From: a bacterium
Lineage (GTDB): Bacteria; Verrucomicrobiota; Kiritimatiellia; UBA8416; CAMZLY01
Length of the DNA: 6,871 nucleotides
Direction: 5' to 3'
Assembly (NCBI GenBank): GCA_030632465.1
Contig: DAOVUR010000102.1
Location: 1 to 6,871 of the forward strand
How positions within the stretch are numbered: position 1 is the first letter of the stretch; every line of letters begins with the position of its first letter. This document shows, in pieces, positions 1 through 5,273 of this stretch. Under the pieces are notes generated by a model. The model did no database searches, had not been told where the DNA came from, and saw only the letters and a list, made by a program, of their open reading frames with translations. Made by a program: the position numbers and the translations under genes.

Positions 1-21
1 GATTATTGAGCAAAGTGAAAT

Positions 22-108
22 AAGCAAATAAACGCCATCACCGTAGCAAAGTTTTTATTCGTGTTAATTCGAGAGATTCGTGGGCAGACTTTTTCATAGC
101 GCACCGCA
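22..108. repeat. Composite intergenic repeat, copy A (partial)
   Basis: This 87-bp segment matches 218-304 (copy B) with only four substitutions and no gaps, at an offset of 196 bp. In order it holds the word GCCATCACCGTAG, a triple ATTCGTGNN array (units starting at 57, 67 and 76; the middle unit reads ATTCGAG), and the 13-mer CATAGCGCACCGC (95-107). After 108 the two copies part: copy A runs into a separate 9-bp array at 120, copy B into the ATCCTGTNN array. No reading frame of interest crosses it. It lies 3' of priA. What it does is unknown; similarity to copy B is seen directly. Confidence 0.9.
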
Positions 109-119
109 CCGTAGAGCAG

Positions 120-146
120 TTTCGCGCCTTTCGCGTATTTCGTAGT
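120..146. repeat. Three-unit 9-bp array, TTTCGNNNN type
   Basis: Three adjacent 9-bp units begin at 120, 129 and 138, each starting TTTCG followed by a variable 4-bp tail. They look like diverged relatives of the ATTCGTGNN units of the neighbouring composite repeat. The array follows the word ACCGTAGAGCAG, which also precedes ATTCGTGCC at 3867-3887, so the two loci share a word junction. From 147 to 177 I see nothing recognisable. Confidence 0.7.
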
Positions 147-303
147 CACCCCTTTAAAGAGAGCGCCGTTTTGCGAATGTCTGCATGGCGTGCATTTGAT
201 TGTCGAGGGTACGAGACAAGCAAATAAACGCCATCACCGTAGCAAAGTTTTCATTCGTGTTAATTCGTGAGATTCGTGGGCAGATTTTTTCAGAGCGCAC
301 CGC

Positions 304-330
304 ATCCTGTCCATCCTGCCTATCCATGTA
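304..330. repeat. ATCCTGTNN array, three 9-bp units
   Basis: Units begin at 304, 313 and 322 and share ATCC, with the rest drifting. The same three-unit, 9-bp design occurs at 3650-3676 and 3951-3977, always on the same strand. It is part of composite copy B. Confidence 0.8.
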
Positions 331-353
331 AATTCCCCATAGCGCACCGCACC

Positions 354-374
354 GCAGACCGTAGACCGTGGACC
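354..374. repeat. Heptad array GYRGACC, three units (3' of priA)
   Basis: Three contiguous 7-bp units begin at 354, 361 and 368 with consensus GYRGACC, ending 10 bp from the priA stop codon. A same-orientation array is at 4001-4021. A reverse-orientation array is at 2628-2648, on the other side of priA. Confidence 0.8.
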
Positions 375-384
375 ATTTTAAAAC

Positions 385-2607
385 TTAAAGCAGACTCAAA
401 GCATCAACATCAATCGAATGCCGTACCCCTGCCGGAAATTTAAACACTGCCATAACTTCTTTTAATGGTCGCGTAATCGTAGCAGTAAACTCTGATCTCA
501 TCATAATCTGATATCGATATAACCCCTTAGCTTTCGCTAAAGGTGCCGCCGTAGCTTCAGACATAATCACATTATCACCAACCCGCTCCCCAATCCTTTT
601 AGCCAGCGTCTCTGCAATAAAAGATACCTTACTCTCATCCTTCCCGCGCAACGTAATACAGACCAGATGAGAAAATGGCGGATAACTGAGCTCTTTCCTG
701 AACTCAAGCTCCTGATCACACAACCCCTCATAATCTAAACGACGCGCAGCCTGTACTGCCGGATGAAATGGCGTATAAGTCTGCACTAAAACCTCGCCCG
801 ATACATCACCTCTACCAGCACGCCCTGCCACCTGCGCCAACAACTGAAAAGTACGTTCACCCGCCCTGAAATCTGGAATATGCAAACTAAGATCAGCATA
901 GATAACACCCACCAATGTCACATTAGGAAAATGCAGCCCCTTAGCTATCATCTGCGTTCCAATAAGAATATCCGTCTTACCCACTCGAAAATCACCCAGA
1001 ATACGTTCGTACGAATCCTTCTTGGTAGTAACATCAGCATCCATCCTCCTAATAGTTGCCTTAGGAAACATCTGGTTCATAATCTTCTCTACCCGCTGCG
1101 TACCCATACCAGAATAACGAAACCCCAGATCATGACATTCAGGACAGATCTTAGGGATCCCCTTATCTGCACCACAAATATGACACCGTATCCGCTCATC
1201 ACTACGATGATAAGTATACGACACACTACACTCGTCACAACTTGCAACATAGCCACAAGCTTGGCAAATAAGAGAAGTTGAATAGCCACGACGATTCAGA
1301 AATAGTATCACCTGCTCAGCCTTATTAATTCGGTCCTGAATAGCATCAATCAATACTCGTGAGAAGACAACCGGCTTACCAGTTTTCTTCATCTCAGCAC
1401 GCATATCCACAACCCGCATCATCGGCATCGATCTATGGTCAACACGATGCGCTAATGTGGATAGTATATACTTCCCATTCTGCACATTATACCACGACTC
1501 CAAAGCCGGCGTTGCCGAGCCAAGCAACACAACACAGTCGGACATCATACCGCGAACAACCGCCACATCCCGCGCATTATATCGCGGAACCTCCTCCTGC
1601 TTATAGCTCGGTTCATGCTCCTCATCCACCACAATAAGACCTAGATTCACAACAGGTGCAAATACCGCCGACCGCGCACCCACCACAACCTTAGCTTTCC
1701 CCTCCTGGATGCGATGCCACTCATCATGACGTTCACCATCAGATAGATGACTATGTAGCACTGCAATCTGATCACCAAACCGCGAAACAAAACGCTCTAC
1801 CGTCTGCGGAGTAAGTGATATCTCAGGAACCAACACAATTGCACCTTGCCCCTTTTCTAGCACATGCGCAATAGCTTGCAGATAAACCTCCGTCTTACCG
1901 CTACCGGTAACACCATGCAACAATATAACCCTACTACGCTCATCCTTATCAACATCTTTTCTCTCGGCATCACCAAGGTCATTCACCTGCTTCAATGCCA
2001 CCGCCTGTTCTGGCATAAGATCAAGAGGGTTACTAGGAAGAATATTATGTTGCGATAATGGATGGCGTGCCTGCTGCTGTTGACTAATCTTGACAACCTT
2101 CTTCTTCTCCAAAGATTTAATTGGGCTCTGCGTAATACCCAATTCAGAAATCAGATCCTCAACAAACGAATTGCCATGTTTCCCCAAGTAATCAAGTACC
2201 AACTGCTGTTTAGGACTAATCTTGCCAACTAAAGTTACATCATACTTCAGCAACTCAACAGAATTACGCTGCTTAAACTTAGCATTTTTACGTCTTACCG
2301 CTCCAGGCAACTCAGTACGCACCGCCGCCTCAAATGGTGCGCAATAATAGTCACCCATCCAGCGAGCAAGACGCAACATTGTTTCATCAAGATACGCCTT
2401 ATTCCCCACAATAGATGCTATAGGTTTAAGAGAAGGATGCCGCTGTTTTTCAGGAAAGCCAATAACATACCCCTGAATTTGCCTATGCCCAAACGGCACA
2501 ACAACCCGAGAGCCAATCTTAACCTCCGCCAACAACTCATCTGGCACAAGATAATCAAACTCACGATCAAGTGATATATCAACAATTACTGCCGCTATGC
2601 GACCCAT
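385..2607 (-). CDS. priA: Primosomal protein N' (replication restart helicase PriA)
   Basis: PriA is a cytoplasmic 3'-5' superfamily 2 DNA helicase that recognises abandoned replication forks and, with other primosome proteins, reloads the replicative helicase. Residues are numbered from the ATG at 2607 (740 aa; the E. coli protein is about 730). An N-terminal fork-binding region comes first, then Walker A GVTGSGKTE (232-240), the Walker B box DEEH (328-331) and GSATP (363-367). A zinc-binding insert has eight cysteines in four pairs (448/451, 457/460, 475/478, 488/491). The C-terminal helicase lobe has GTQMIAKG (550-557) and QVAGRAGRG (592-600). All key residues are intact. A longer reading from a GTG at 2634 is open, but the ATG at 2607 is preceded by AAGGAG (2612-2617, 4-nt spacing) and the family's usual N-terminus begins near here. 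No intrinsic terminator is visible after the stop; a composite repeat begins 10 bp beyond it. Confidence 0.97.
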   Translation of the reverse strand: MGRIAAVIVDISLDREFDYLVPDELLAEVKIGSRVVVPFGHRQIQGYVIGFPEKQRHPSLKPIASIVGNKAYLDETMLRLARWMGDYYCAPFEAAVRTELPGAVRRKNAKFKQRNSVELLKYDVTLVGKISPKQQLVLDYLGKHGNSFVEDLISELGITQSPIKSLEKKKVVKISQQQQARHPLSQHNILPSNPLDLMPEQAVALKQVNDLGDAERKDVDKDERSRVILLHGVTGSGKTEVYLQAIAHVLEKGQGAIVLVPEISLTPQTVERFVSRFGDQIAVLHSHLSDGERHDEWHRIQEGKAKVVVGARSAVFAPVVNLGLIVVDEEHEPSYKQEEVPRYNARDVAVVRGMMSDCVVLLGSATPALESWYNVQNGKYILSTLAHRVDHRSMPMMRVVDMRAEMKKTGKPVVFSRVLIDAIQDRINKAEQVILFLNRRGYSTSLICQACGYVASCDECSVSYTYHRSDERIRCHICGADKGIPKICPECHDLGFRYSGMGTQRVEKIMNQMFPKATIRRMDADVTTKKDSYERILGDFRVGKTDILIGTQMIAKGLHFPNVTLVGVIYADLSLHIPDFRAGERTFQLLAQVAGRAGRGDVSGEVLVQTYTPFHPAVQAARRLDYEGLCDQELEFRKELSYPPFSHLVCITLRGKDESKVSFIAETLAKRIGERVGDNVIMSEATAAPLAKAKGLYRYQIMMRSEFTATITRPLKEVMAVFKFPAGVRHSIDVDALSLL

Positions 2608-2611
2608 GACA

Positions 2612-2617
2612 CTCCTT
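2612..2617 (-). promoter_or_regulatory. Ribosome binding site of priA
   Basis: AAGGAG on the minus strand, 4 nt before the ATG at 2607. It decides the start: the GTG at 2634 lies upstream of this site, inside a heptad array, and has no comparable site of its own. Confidence 0.75.
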
Positions 2618-2627
2618 ACTTTAAAGA

Positions 2628-2648
2628 AGTCCACAGTCTATGGTCTTC
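2628..2648. repeat. Heptad array in reverse orientation (5' of priA)
   Basis: Three contiguous 7-bp units begin at 2628, 2635 and 2642. The minus strand reads units of the type GAAGACC/ATAGACT/GTGGACT, identical at 17 of 21 positions to the plus strand of 354-374. It therefore forms an inverted pair with the array downstream of priA. It lies 10 bp upstream of the priA ribosome binding site, within the presumed priA leader. Confidence 0.65.
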
Positions 2649-2683
2649 ATTCATCTTTTACTAGAACATTCACAGCAAAAATA

Positions 2684-2714
2684 CCGTCCCCAATGGGCTT
2701 GCCCGTTGGAACGG
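2684..2714 (-). promoter_or_regulatory. Stable hairpin in the priA leader, possible attenuator or terminator
   Basis: The arms 2684-2698 and 2701-2714 pair as 4 bp, a small 2:1 internal loop, then 9 bp (one G-T wobble) around a very short turn (CTTG if the last pair opens). On the minus strand the hairpin is followed at once by TATTTTTG, a short T-rich run. It could act as an intrinsic terminator or attenuator between the pseudopilin gene and priA, or be another dispersed element. The pairing is seen; the function is inferred. Confidence 0.5.
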
Positions 2715-2750
2715 AAGATTTTGTTAAAAACAGCTGTTTTAACAAATCTT
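2715..2750. repeat. 36-bp dyad centred on CAGCTG
   Basis: A near-complete inverted repeat: arms starting AAGATTTTGTTAAAA and ending TTTTAACAAATCTT meet at a central CAGCTG with no spacer. All positions pair except two single-base bulges in the left arm. It directly abuts the hairpin at 2684-2714. Such a long loopless AT-rich dyad could be a protein-binding site or a structured leader segment. No start codon or gene lies in it. Confidence 0.65.
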
Positions 2751-2822
2751 ACTTACTCACAGCGCAAAACCGCAAAAGTTTTGTAAGAGGCTCACTCGTA
2801 TACATTAATGCAGTTTGTGAGC

Positions 2823-2854
2823 AAAAAAAAGCCGAGACGCAAAACGTCTCGGCT
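2823..2854 (-). terminator. Intrinsic terminator of the pseudopilin gene
   Basis: A perfect 10-bp stem, AGCCGAGACG against CGTCTCGGCT (2830-2839 and 2845-2854), closes a 5-nt loop. On the minus strand it is followed by eight T (2823-2830, the first pairing with the stem). It starts 15 nt after the pseudopilin stop codon. This is the clearest terminator in the window and suggests that priA is transcribed separately from the pseudopilin gene. Confidence 0.92.
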
Positions 2855-2869
2855 AATAATATTTAAGAT

Positions 2870-3514
2870 TTAGAAAGTTTCAAACGTAAGTTCAGTAACC
2901 GCATTTGATGTCCCCCAAGGACCATTCCCATTAGCAGGAGCTGCGCCATCTTGCCATACATCACTGCTAATGACCTGTCCAGGATTACCCTTGTTCACCC
3001 AAGTAGCTGAACCGTCCAGATAAAGAACATTACCACCTTTATTATCATGGTTTGCGCCAAACTTAGAACCATCAAAAGTATTAAGTGCATCCTTATCACA
3101 AGCCAACATTAGAGAGGGAGAAGAACTAGAAGAAACAGGAACATCTATACCACTTCGTGGATATTTAACTACAAAAGCATAACTACAGCTATCCTCTGCT
3201 ATATCGCTATAATTAGGGACTAGATGCCTGAAATCATCACTTGGGCATTTGAAAATCTTAGGATTATTCAAGATGTATGCTGTCGCAGCAGCATAATTGT
3301 TTGACGGATATGCTTCGTTGTTATCCATAGAATACATATTTGCAGCAATACCTATCTGCTTCAAGTTCGATATGCACTTTACGCGTCGAGCTTTTTCACG
3401 AGCACTAGCTATCGCAGGCATCAACATACCAGCCAACATACCAATAATAGCAATAACCACCAAAAGCTCAACCAAAGTAAAACCACGTTTCATACGACGA
3501 ATCAATCCACTCAT
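2870..3514 (-). CDS. Prepilin-type (pseudopilin-like) protein with C-terminal H-Xn-DG motif
   Basis: A 214-aa secreted protein of the type IV pilin/type II secretion pseudopilin kind, probably cleaved by a prepilin peptidase and held in the inner membrane by its N-terminal helix. The leader MSGLIRRMKRG is cut after Gly11, leaving FTLVELLVVIAIIGML with Glu16 at mature position +5, followed by a long hydrophobic helix (12-34) and a basic stretch (39-46). The globular part has a CPSD segment (90-93) and a second Cys110. The C-terminal signature is His156 and Asp167-Gly168, with ten residues between His and Asp where the usual motif has nine. The start is supported by AGGAG (minus strand) 7 nt upstream; Met8 is an alternative start that would still keep the cleavage site. 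No other pilus gene is nearby, as is common for this expanded family in PVC bacteria. The substrate or partner is unknown. Confidence 0.93.
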   Translation of the reverse strand: MSGLIRRMKRGFTLVELLVVIAIIGMLAGMLMPAIASAREKARRVKCISNLKQIGIAANMYSMDNNEAYPSNNYAAATAYILNNPKIFKCPSDDFRHLVPNYSDIAEDSCSYAFVVKYPRSGIDVPVSSSSSPSLMLACDKDALNTFDGSKFGANHDNKGGNVLYLDGSATWVNKGNPGQVISSDVWQDGAAPANGNGPWGTSNAVTELTFETF

Positions 3515-3649
3515 GCACTATCTCCTCTTACTGCTGTTAATAAAAAACAAACACCATTTACATCTACGTTGCCATTGTTGCAAGAATCACTAATATACGT
3601 CAAGTGGAAATAATTGAAAAGTGAAGTTTGATAGTTGAAAATTCGAAAT
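3515..3649 (-). promoter_or_regulatory. Upstream region of the pseudopilin gene
   Basis: A 135-bp stretch that is not part of the repeat mosaic. On the minus strand it holds TTGACG (3598-3603), a fair -35 box but without a good -10 at 17 bp, and TATATT (3592-3597), a fair -10 box with only a weak TTTCAA (3614-3619) at 16 bp. I would place the promoter here, giving a leader of roughly 70 nt, but cannot choose between the boxes. AGGAG before the start codon is clear. Confidence 0.35.
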
Positions 3650-3676
3650 ATCCTGTTGATCCAGTAAATCCTGCTG
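3650..3676. repeat. ATCCTGTNN array, three 9-bp units (stand-alone)
   Basis: Units begin at 3650, 3659 and 3668, each starting ATCC. Here the array stands outside the composite repeat and is followed by a palindromic word (3679-3710) and then by the 13-mer CATAGCGCACCGC at 3723-3735. It shows that the words can be combined differently. Confidence 0.75.
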
Positions 3677-3678
3677 TG

Positions 3679-3710
3679 CCCTCCGTAGCAAGAGAAGCGC
3701 GAAGGATGGG
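3679..3710. repeat. Palindromic word CCCTCC...GGATGGG
   Basis: The ends CCCTCC (3679-3684) and GGATGGG (3704-3710) can pair with one bulged base around an inner TAGC...GCGCGAA segment. It looks like another member of the hairpin-word set of this region but occurs only once in the window, so its status as a repeat is inferred. Confidence 0.4.
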
Positions 3711-3722
3711 TCCGAATTTTCT

Positions 3723-3735
3723 CATAGCGCACCGC
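3723..3735. repeat. 13-mer CATAGCGCACCGC
   Basis: One of six copies of this word (95, 291 variant, 338, 3723, 3938 and 3985 variants), all on the same strand relative to the genes. This copy lies outside any full composite repeat. Confidence 0.8.
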
Positions 3736-3752
3736 CTTTTGACCGTCATAGT

Positions 3753-3780
3753 AGTGAATAACTAATAGTGAACAGTGAAT
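3753..3780. repeat. AGTGAAY heptads
   Basis: AGTGAAT or AGTGAAC occurs at 3753, 3767 and 3774. The last two units are directly adjacent, so the spacing is 14 and 7 bp. This is another heptad-phased array. The following 25 bp (3781-3805) are T-rich and hold nothing I recognise. Confidence 0.65.
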
Positions 3781-3889
3781 AATTATTGTTTTCTATCTTT
3801 TTACAGATGCAGACATGGCGTTACATTCACATGCTGAAGAATGAAGCCGGTTAATGTAATGCCATTACCGTAGAGCAGATTCGTGCCTG

Positions 3890-3909
3890 CCGTGAGCATG
3901 TCGAACCGG
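3890..3909. repeat. Hairpin word with core GAGCATGTCGA
   Basis: The arms CCGT and ACCGG flank the core GAGCATGTCGA (3894-3904). The layout matches the NNNN-GAGCGRAGCCGA-N'N'N'N' elements at 4071, 6646 and 6691, with a one-base-shorter core. The pairing is imperfect (one extra C). It interrupts the ATTCGTGNN array of composite copy C. Confidence 0.45.
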
Positions 3910-3950
3910 TATTCGTGCCATTCGTGGGCAACCCTTTCATAGCGCACCGT

Positions 3951-3977
3951 ATCCTGTCCATCCTGTAAATCTATGTC
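3951..3977. repeat. ATCCTGTNN array inside composite copy C
   Basis: Units begin at 3951, 3960 and 3969 with exact 9-bp phase. It is the counterpart of 304-330, sitting between two copies of the CATAGCGCAC word as it does there. Confidence 0.8.
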
Positions 3978-4000
3978 AAAACCCCATAGCGCACAGCACC

Positions 4001-4021
4001 GTGGACCGTAAACCGTAGACC
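4001..4021. repeat. Heptad array GTRRACC, three units
   Basis: Units begin at 4001, 4008 and 4015. Same strand and same position within the composite as 354-374. Confidence 0.8.
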
Positions 4022-4030
4022 TTTTCTTTT

Positions 4031-4057
4031 TTCTTTGCGGTCTTTGTGTTCTCTGTG
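4031..4057. repeat. Three-unit 9-bp array, TTCTTTGNG type
   Basis: Units begin at 4031, 4040 and 4049 and share the pattern NTCTNTGNG. On the minus strand it reads as A-rich units such as CACAGAGAA and CACAAAGAC. It follows directly on the heptads that end composite copy C, after a 9-bp pyrimidine run (4022-4030). Confidence 0.7.
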
Positions 4058-4070
4058 GTGAATCAGCCGG

Positions 4071-4090
4071 CATTTCGGCTCCGCTCAATG
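4071..4090. repeat. Hairpin word CATT-GAGCGGAGCCGA-AATG
   Basis: On the minus strand the arms CATT and AATG flank the core GAGCGGAGCCGA, which itself can close GC-GGA-GC. The surrounding 31 bp (4068-4098) recur at 6688-6718 with one substitution, in the same orientation. The 31-bp word stops 2 bp from the queA stop codon trinucleotide (4100-4102 on the plus strand), so this is effectively the queA 3' end. Confidence 0.75.
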
Positions 4091-4099
4091 ACCTATTAC

Positions 4100-5164
4100 C
4101 TATAGAATCAGCATACAGTCGCCGTAGCTGTAGAATCGGTATTTTTCCTTAACAGCCTCATCATATGCACGCTTAATAAGATCCTGTCCAGCAAGCGCGC
4201 TAATCATCATCAGTAATGTAGAACATGGCAGATGAAAATTCGTCAACATAACATCAACAACTTTAAAGTCGTACGGCGGATAGATGAAAATCTCACTTCG
4301 TCCTTCACACGCAACAATCTCGCCATACTTGGCGGCAACAGTCTCTAACGTTCTAACAGATGTACTGCCCACCGCCACCACTCTCCCAGTACCAGCTTTT
4401 GTCTTACGTATCATAGCAGCAGTATCTTCACTTATACTATAACGCTCAGCCTCCATGCGGTGATCTTCTAGCGCATCAACTTTCACTGGCTGAAATGTTC
4501 CCGGCCCAACATGTAACGTAAGCTCAGCCTTATTCACGCCGGCACCGGCCAGTTCCTCCAATAGCTTTGGCGTAAAATGCAACCCTGCCGTTGGAGCCGC
4601 AACTGCACCTGTCTCCTTAGCAAAGACAGTCTGATACCTTTCACGATCCATACGAATACGTTCACCATTAACATCACGGTCACGCTTGATATAAGGCGGC
4701 AATGGCGGCGCACCATGTTCCTTCAACACTTTCGATAGAAGCTGATCACTCTCAAGCTTAACCCGAATACGTCCACCACCCATCGCTTCAACAATCGTCC
4801 CCGCTACATGACCATCTGCTAAAGTTAGTGGCATACCAACAGCAGCGCCGGAAGATCCTTTAAAGAATGAGTTCCATTCTGTGACAAGCTCACTATCAGC
4901 GGCCACCTGTTCTAAAAGCAAAAGCTCAACCTTACCACCAGTATCAGAACGATATCCAAAAACTCGCGCGGGAAAAACTTTGGTATTATTAACCACCAGC
5001 AGATCACCAGCCGCAAGATATTCGCCAATGGCACATACCTGCCGATGCTCAATAGTCTGCTCAGCACGGTTCACTACCATCATGCGCGACTGATCACGTA
5101 CATCCATCGGCGCTTGCGCTATCAACTCAGTCGGTAAATCAAAATTAAAATCAGAAGTTTTCAT
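4100..5164 (-). CDS. queA: S-adenosylmethionine:tRNA ribosyltransferase-isomerase QueA
   Basis: QueA transfers and isomerises the ribosyl part of S-adenosylmethionine onto 7-aminomethyl-7-deazaguanine in tRNA, making epoxyqueuosine at the wobble position of tRNAs with GUN anticodons. The protein has 354 aa from the ATG at 5164, within the family's usual range. Segments typical of QueA, numbered from that ATG: FDLPTELIAQAP near the N-terminus, NNTKVFPAR (59-67), HGAPPLPPYIKR (150-161), FAKETGAVAAPTAGLHFT (181-198), HVGPGTFQPV (218-227), HRMEAE (235-240), VGSTSVRTLE (265-274) and NFHLPCSTLLMM (309-320). A TTG two codons upstream (5170) is open but unlikely. No good ribosome binding site is seen before either start, which is unusual here. 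Its usual partners tgt and ruvB are not next to it. Confidence 0.97.
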   Translation of the reverse strand: MKTSDFNFDLPTELIAQAPMDVRDQSRMMVVNRAEQTIEHRQVCAIGEYLAAGDLLVVNNTKVFPARVFGYRSDTGGKVELLLLEQVAADSELVTEWNSFFKGSSGAAVGMPLTLADGHVAGTIVEAMGGGRIRVKLESDQLLSKVLKEHGAPPLPPYIKRDRDVNGERIRMDRERYQTVFAKETGAVAAPTAGLHFTPKLLEELAGAGVNKAELTLHVGPGTFQPVKVDALEDHRMEAERYSISEDTAAMIRKTKAGTGRVVAVGSTSVRTLETVAAKYGEIVACEGRSEIFIYPPYDFKVVDVMLTNFHLPCSTLLMMISALAGQDLIKRAYDEAVKEKYRFYSYGDCMLIL

Positions 5165-5273
5165 ATTCAAAGAGGTTCTAAAAGGGTTTTTAAAAGGTTC
5201 AAAAGTTCTGGGTTACAAAAAGAACTGAAAAAATCACTATATGATGATCTACTATACACTTATTACAATTGTT
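5165..5273. other. Spacer between queA and the ATPase gene
   Basis: A 109-bp AT-rich spacer. Its queA side (5168-5211) is a degenerate series of AAAAGGTTC-like units (GGTTC at 5174 and 5196, GGGTT at 5184, GTTC at 5205), roughly 10 to 11 bp apart. The other side holds ATCACTATAT (5233-5242), an exact reverse complement of the -10 region of the ATPase gene (6517-6526). A queA promoter may lie here (TATAGT on the minus strand occurs twice) but no convincing -35/-10 pair was found. No terminator is seen for the ATPase gene. Confidence 0.5.

Larger units (their letters stand above)
178..374. repeat. Composite intergenic repeat, copy B (full length)
   Basis: The most complete copy beside priA. 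In order: CATGGCGT (184-191), a diverged linker, GCCATCACCGTAG (230-242), three ATTCGTGNN units (253, 263, 272), the 13-mer in the variant CAGAGCGCACCGC (291-303), three ATCCTGTNN-type 9-bp units (304-330), a second 13-mer CATAGCGCACCGC (338-350), and three 7-bp units GYRGACC (354-374). The same words in the same order make up 3806-4021. The last unit ends 10 bp before the priA stop codon, so the element may be transcribed as the 3' end of the priA message. Segment 218-304 is nearly identical to copy A. Confidence 0.85.
3806..4021. repeat. Composite intergenic repeat, copy C (full length)
   Basis: Words appear in the same order as in copy B (178-374): CATGGCGT (3814-3821), a linker of nearly equal length, GCCATTACCGTAG (3861-3873), ATTCGTGNN units (3879, 3911, 3920), CATAGCGCACCGT (3938-3950), three ATCCTGTNN-type units (3951-3977), CATAGCGCACAGC (3985-3997) and three GTRRACC heptads (4001-4021). 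The copy is more diverged than A and B are from each other. It also carries a 23-bp hairpin word (3888-3910) placed between two ATTCGTGCC units. It lies on the 3' side of queA, as copy B lies on the 3' side of priA. A 95-codon minus-strand frame over it is judged spurious. Confidence 0.8.

Noticed and set aside
22..304. CRISPR array
   Set aside because: The near-identical 87-bp segments occur twice and the short arrays have no unique spacers; no cas gene is present.
1..384. Insertion sequence carrying the repeats
   Set aside because: No transposase frame or fragment, no terminal inverted repeats and no target duplication could be seen.
880..1281. Plus-strand open frame of 133 codons within priA
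   Set aside because: It lies antisense to the zinc-binding and helicase region of priA, whose own frame shows every conserved motif.
2608..2634. GTG start giving priA nine more residues
   Set aside because: The ribosome binding site lies downstream of it and the extra residues fall in a repeat array.
2597..2866. Plus-strand 89-codon open frame over the priA start and leader
   Set aside because: It crosses two hairpins, a heptad array and the pseudopilin terminator; no family resemblance and no ribosome binding site.
3511..3732. Minus-strand 73-codon open frame upstream of the pseudopilin
   Set aside because: It overlaps the promoter region and repeat words, and its peptide has no recognisable features.
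3801..4088. Minus-strand 95-codon open frame next to queA
   Set aside because: It runs straight through composite copy C and the 9-bp array, has no ribosome binding site and its peptide is simply a translation of the repeats.
5165..5170. TTG start two codons upstream of the queA ATG
   Set aside because: ATG at 5164 begins the conserved N-terminus and the TTG has no ribosome binding site advantage.
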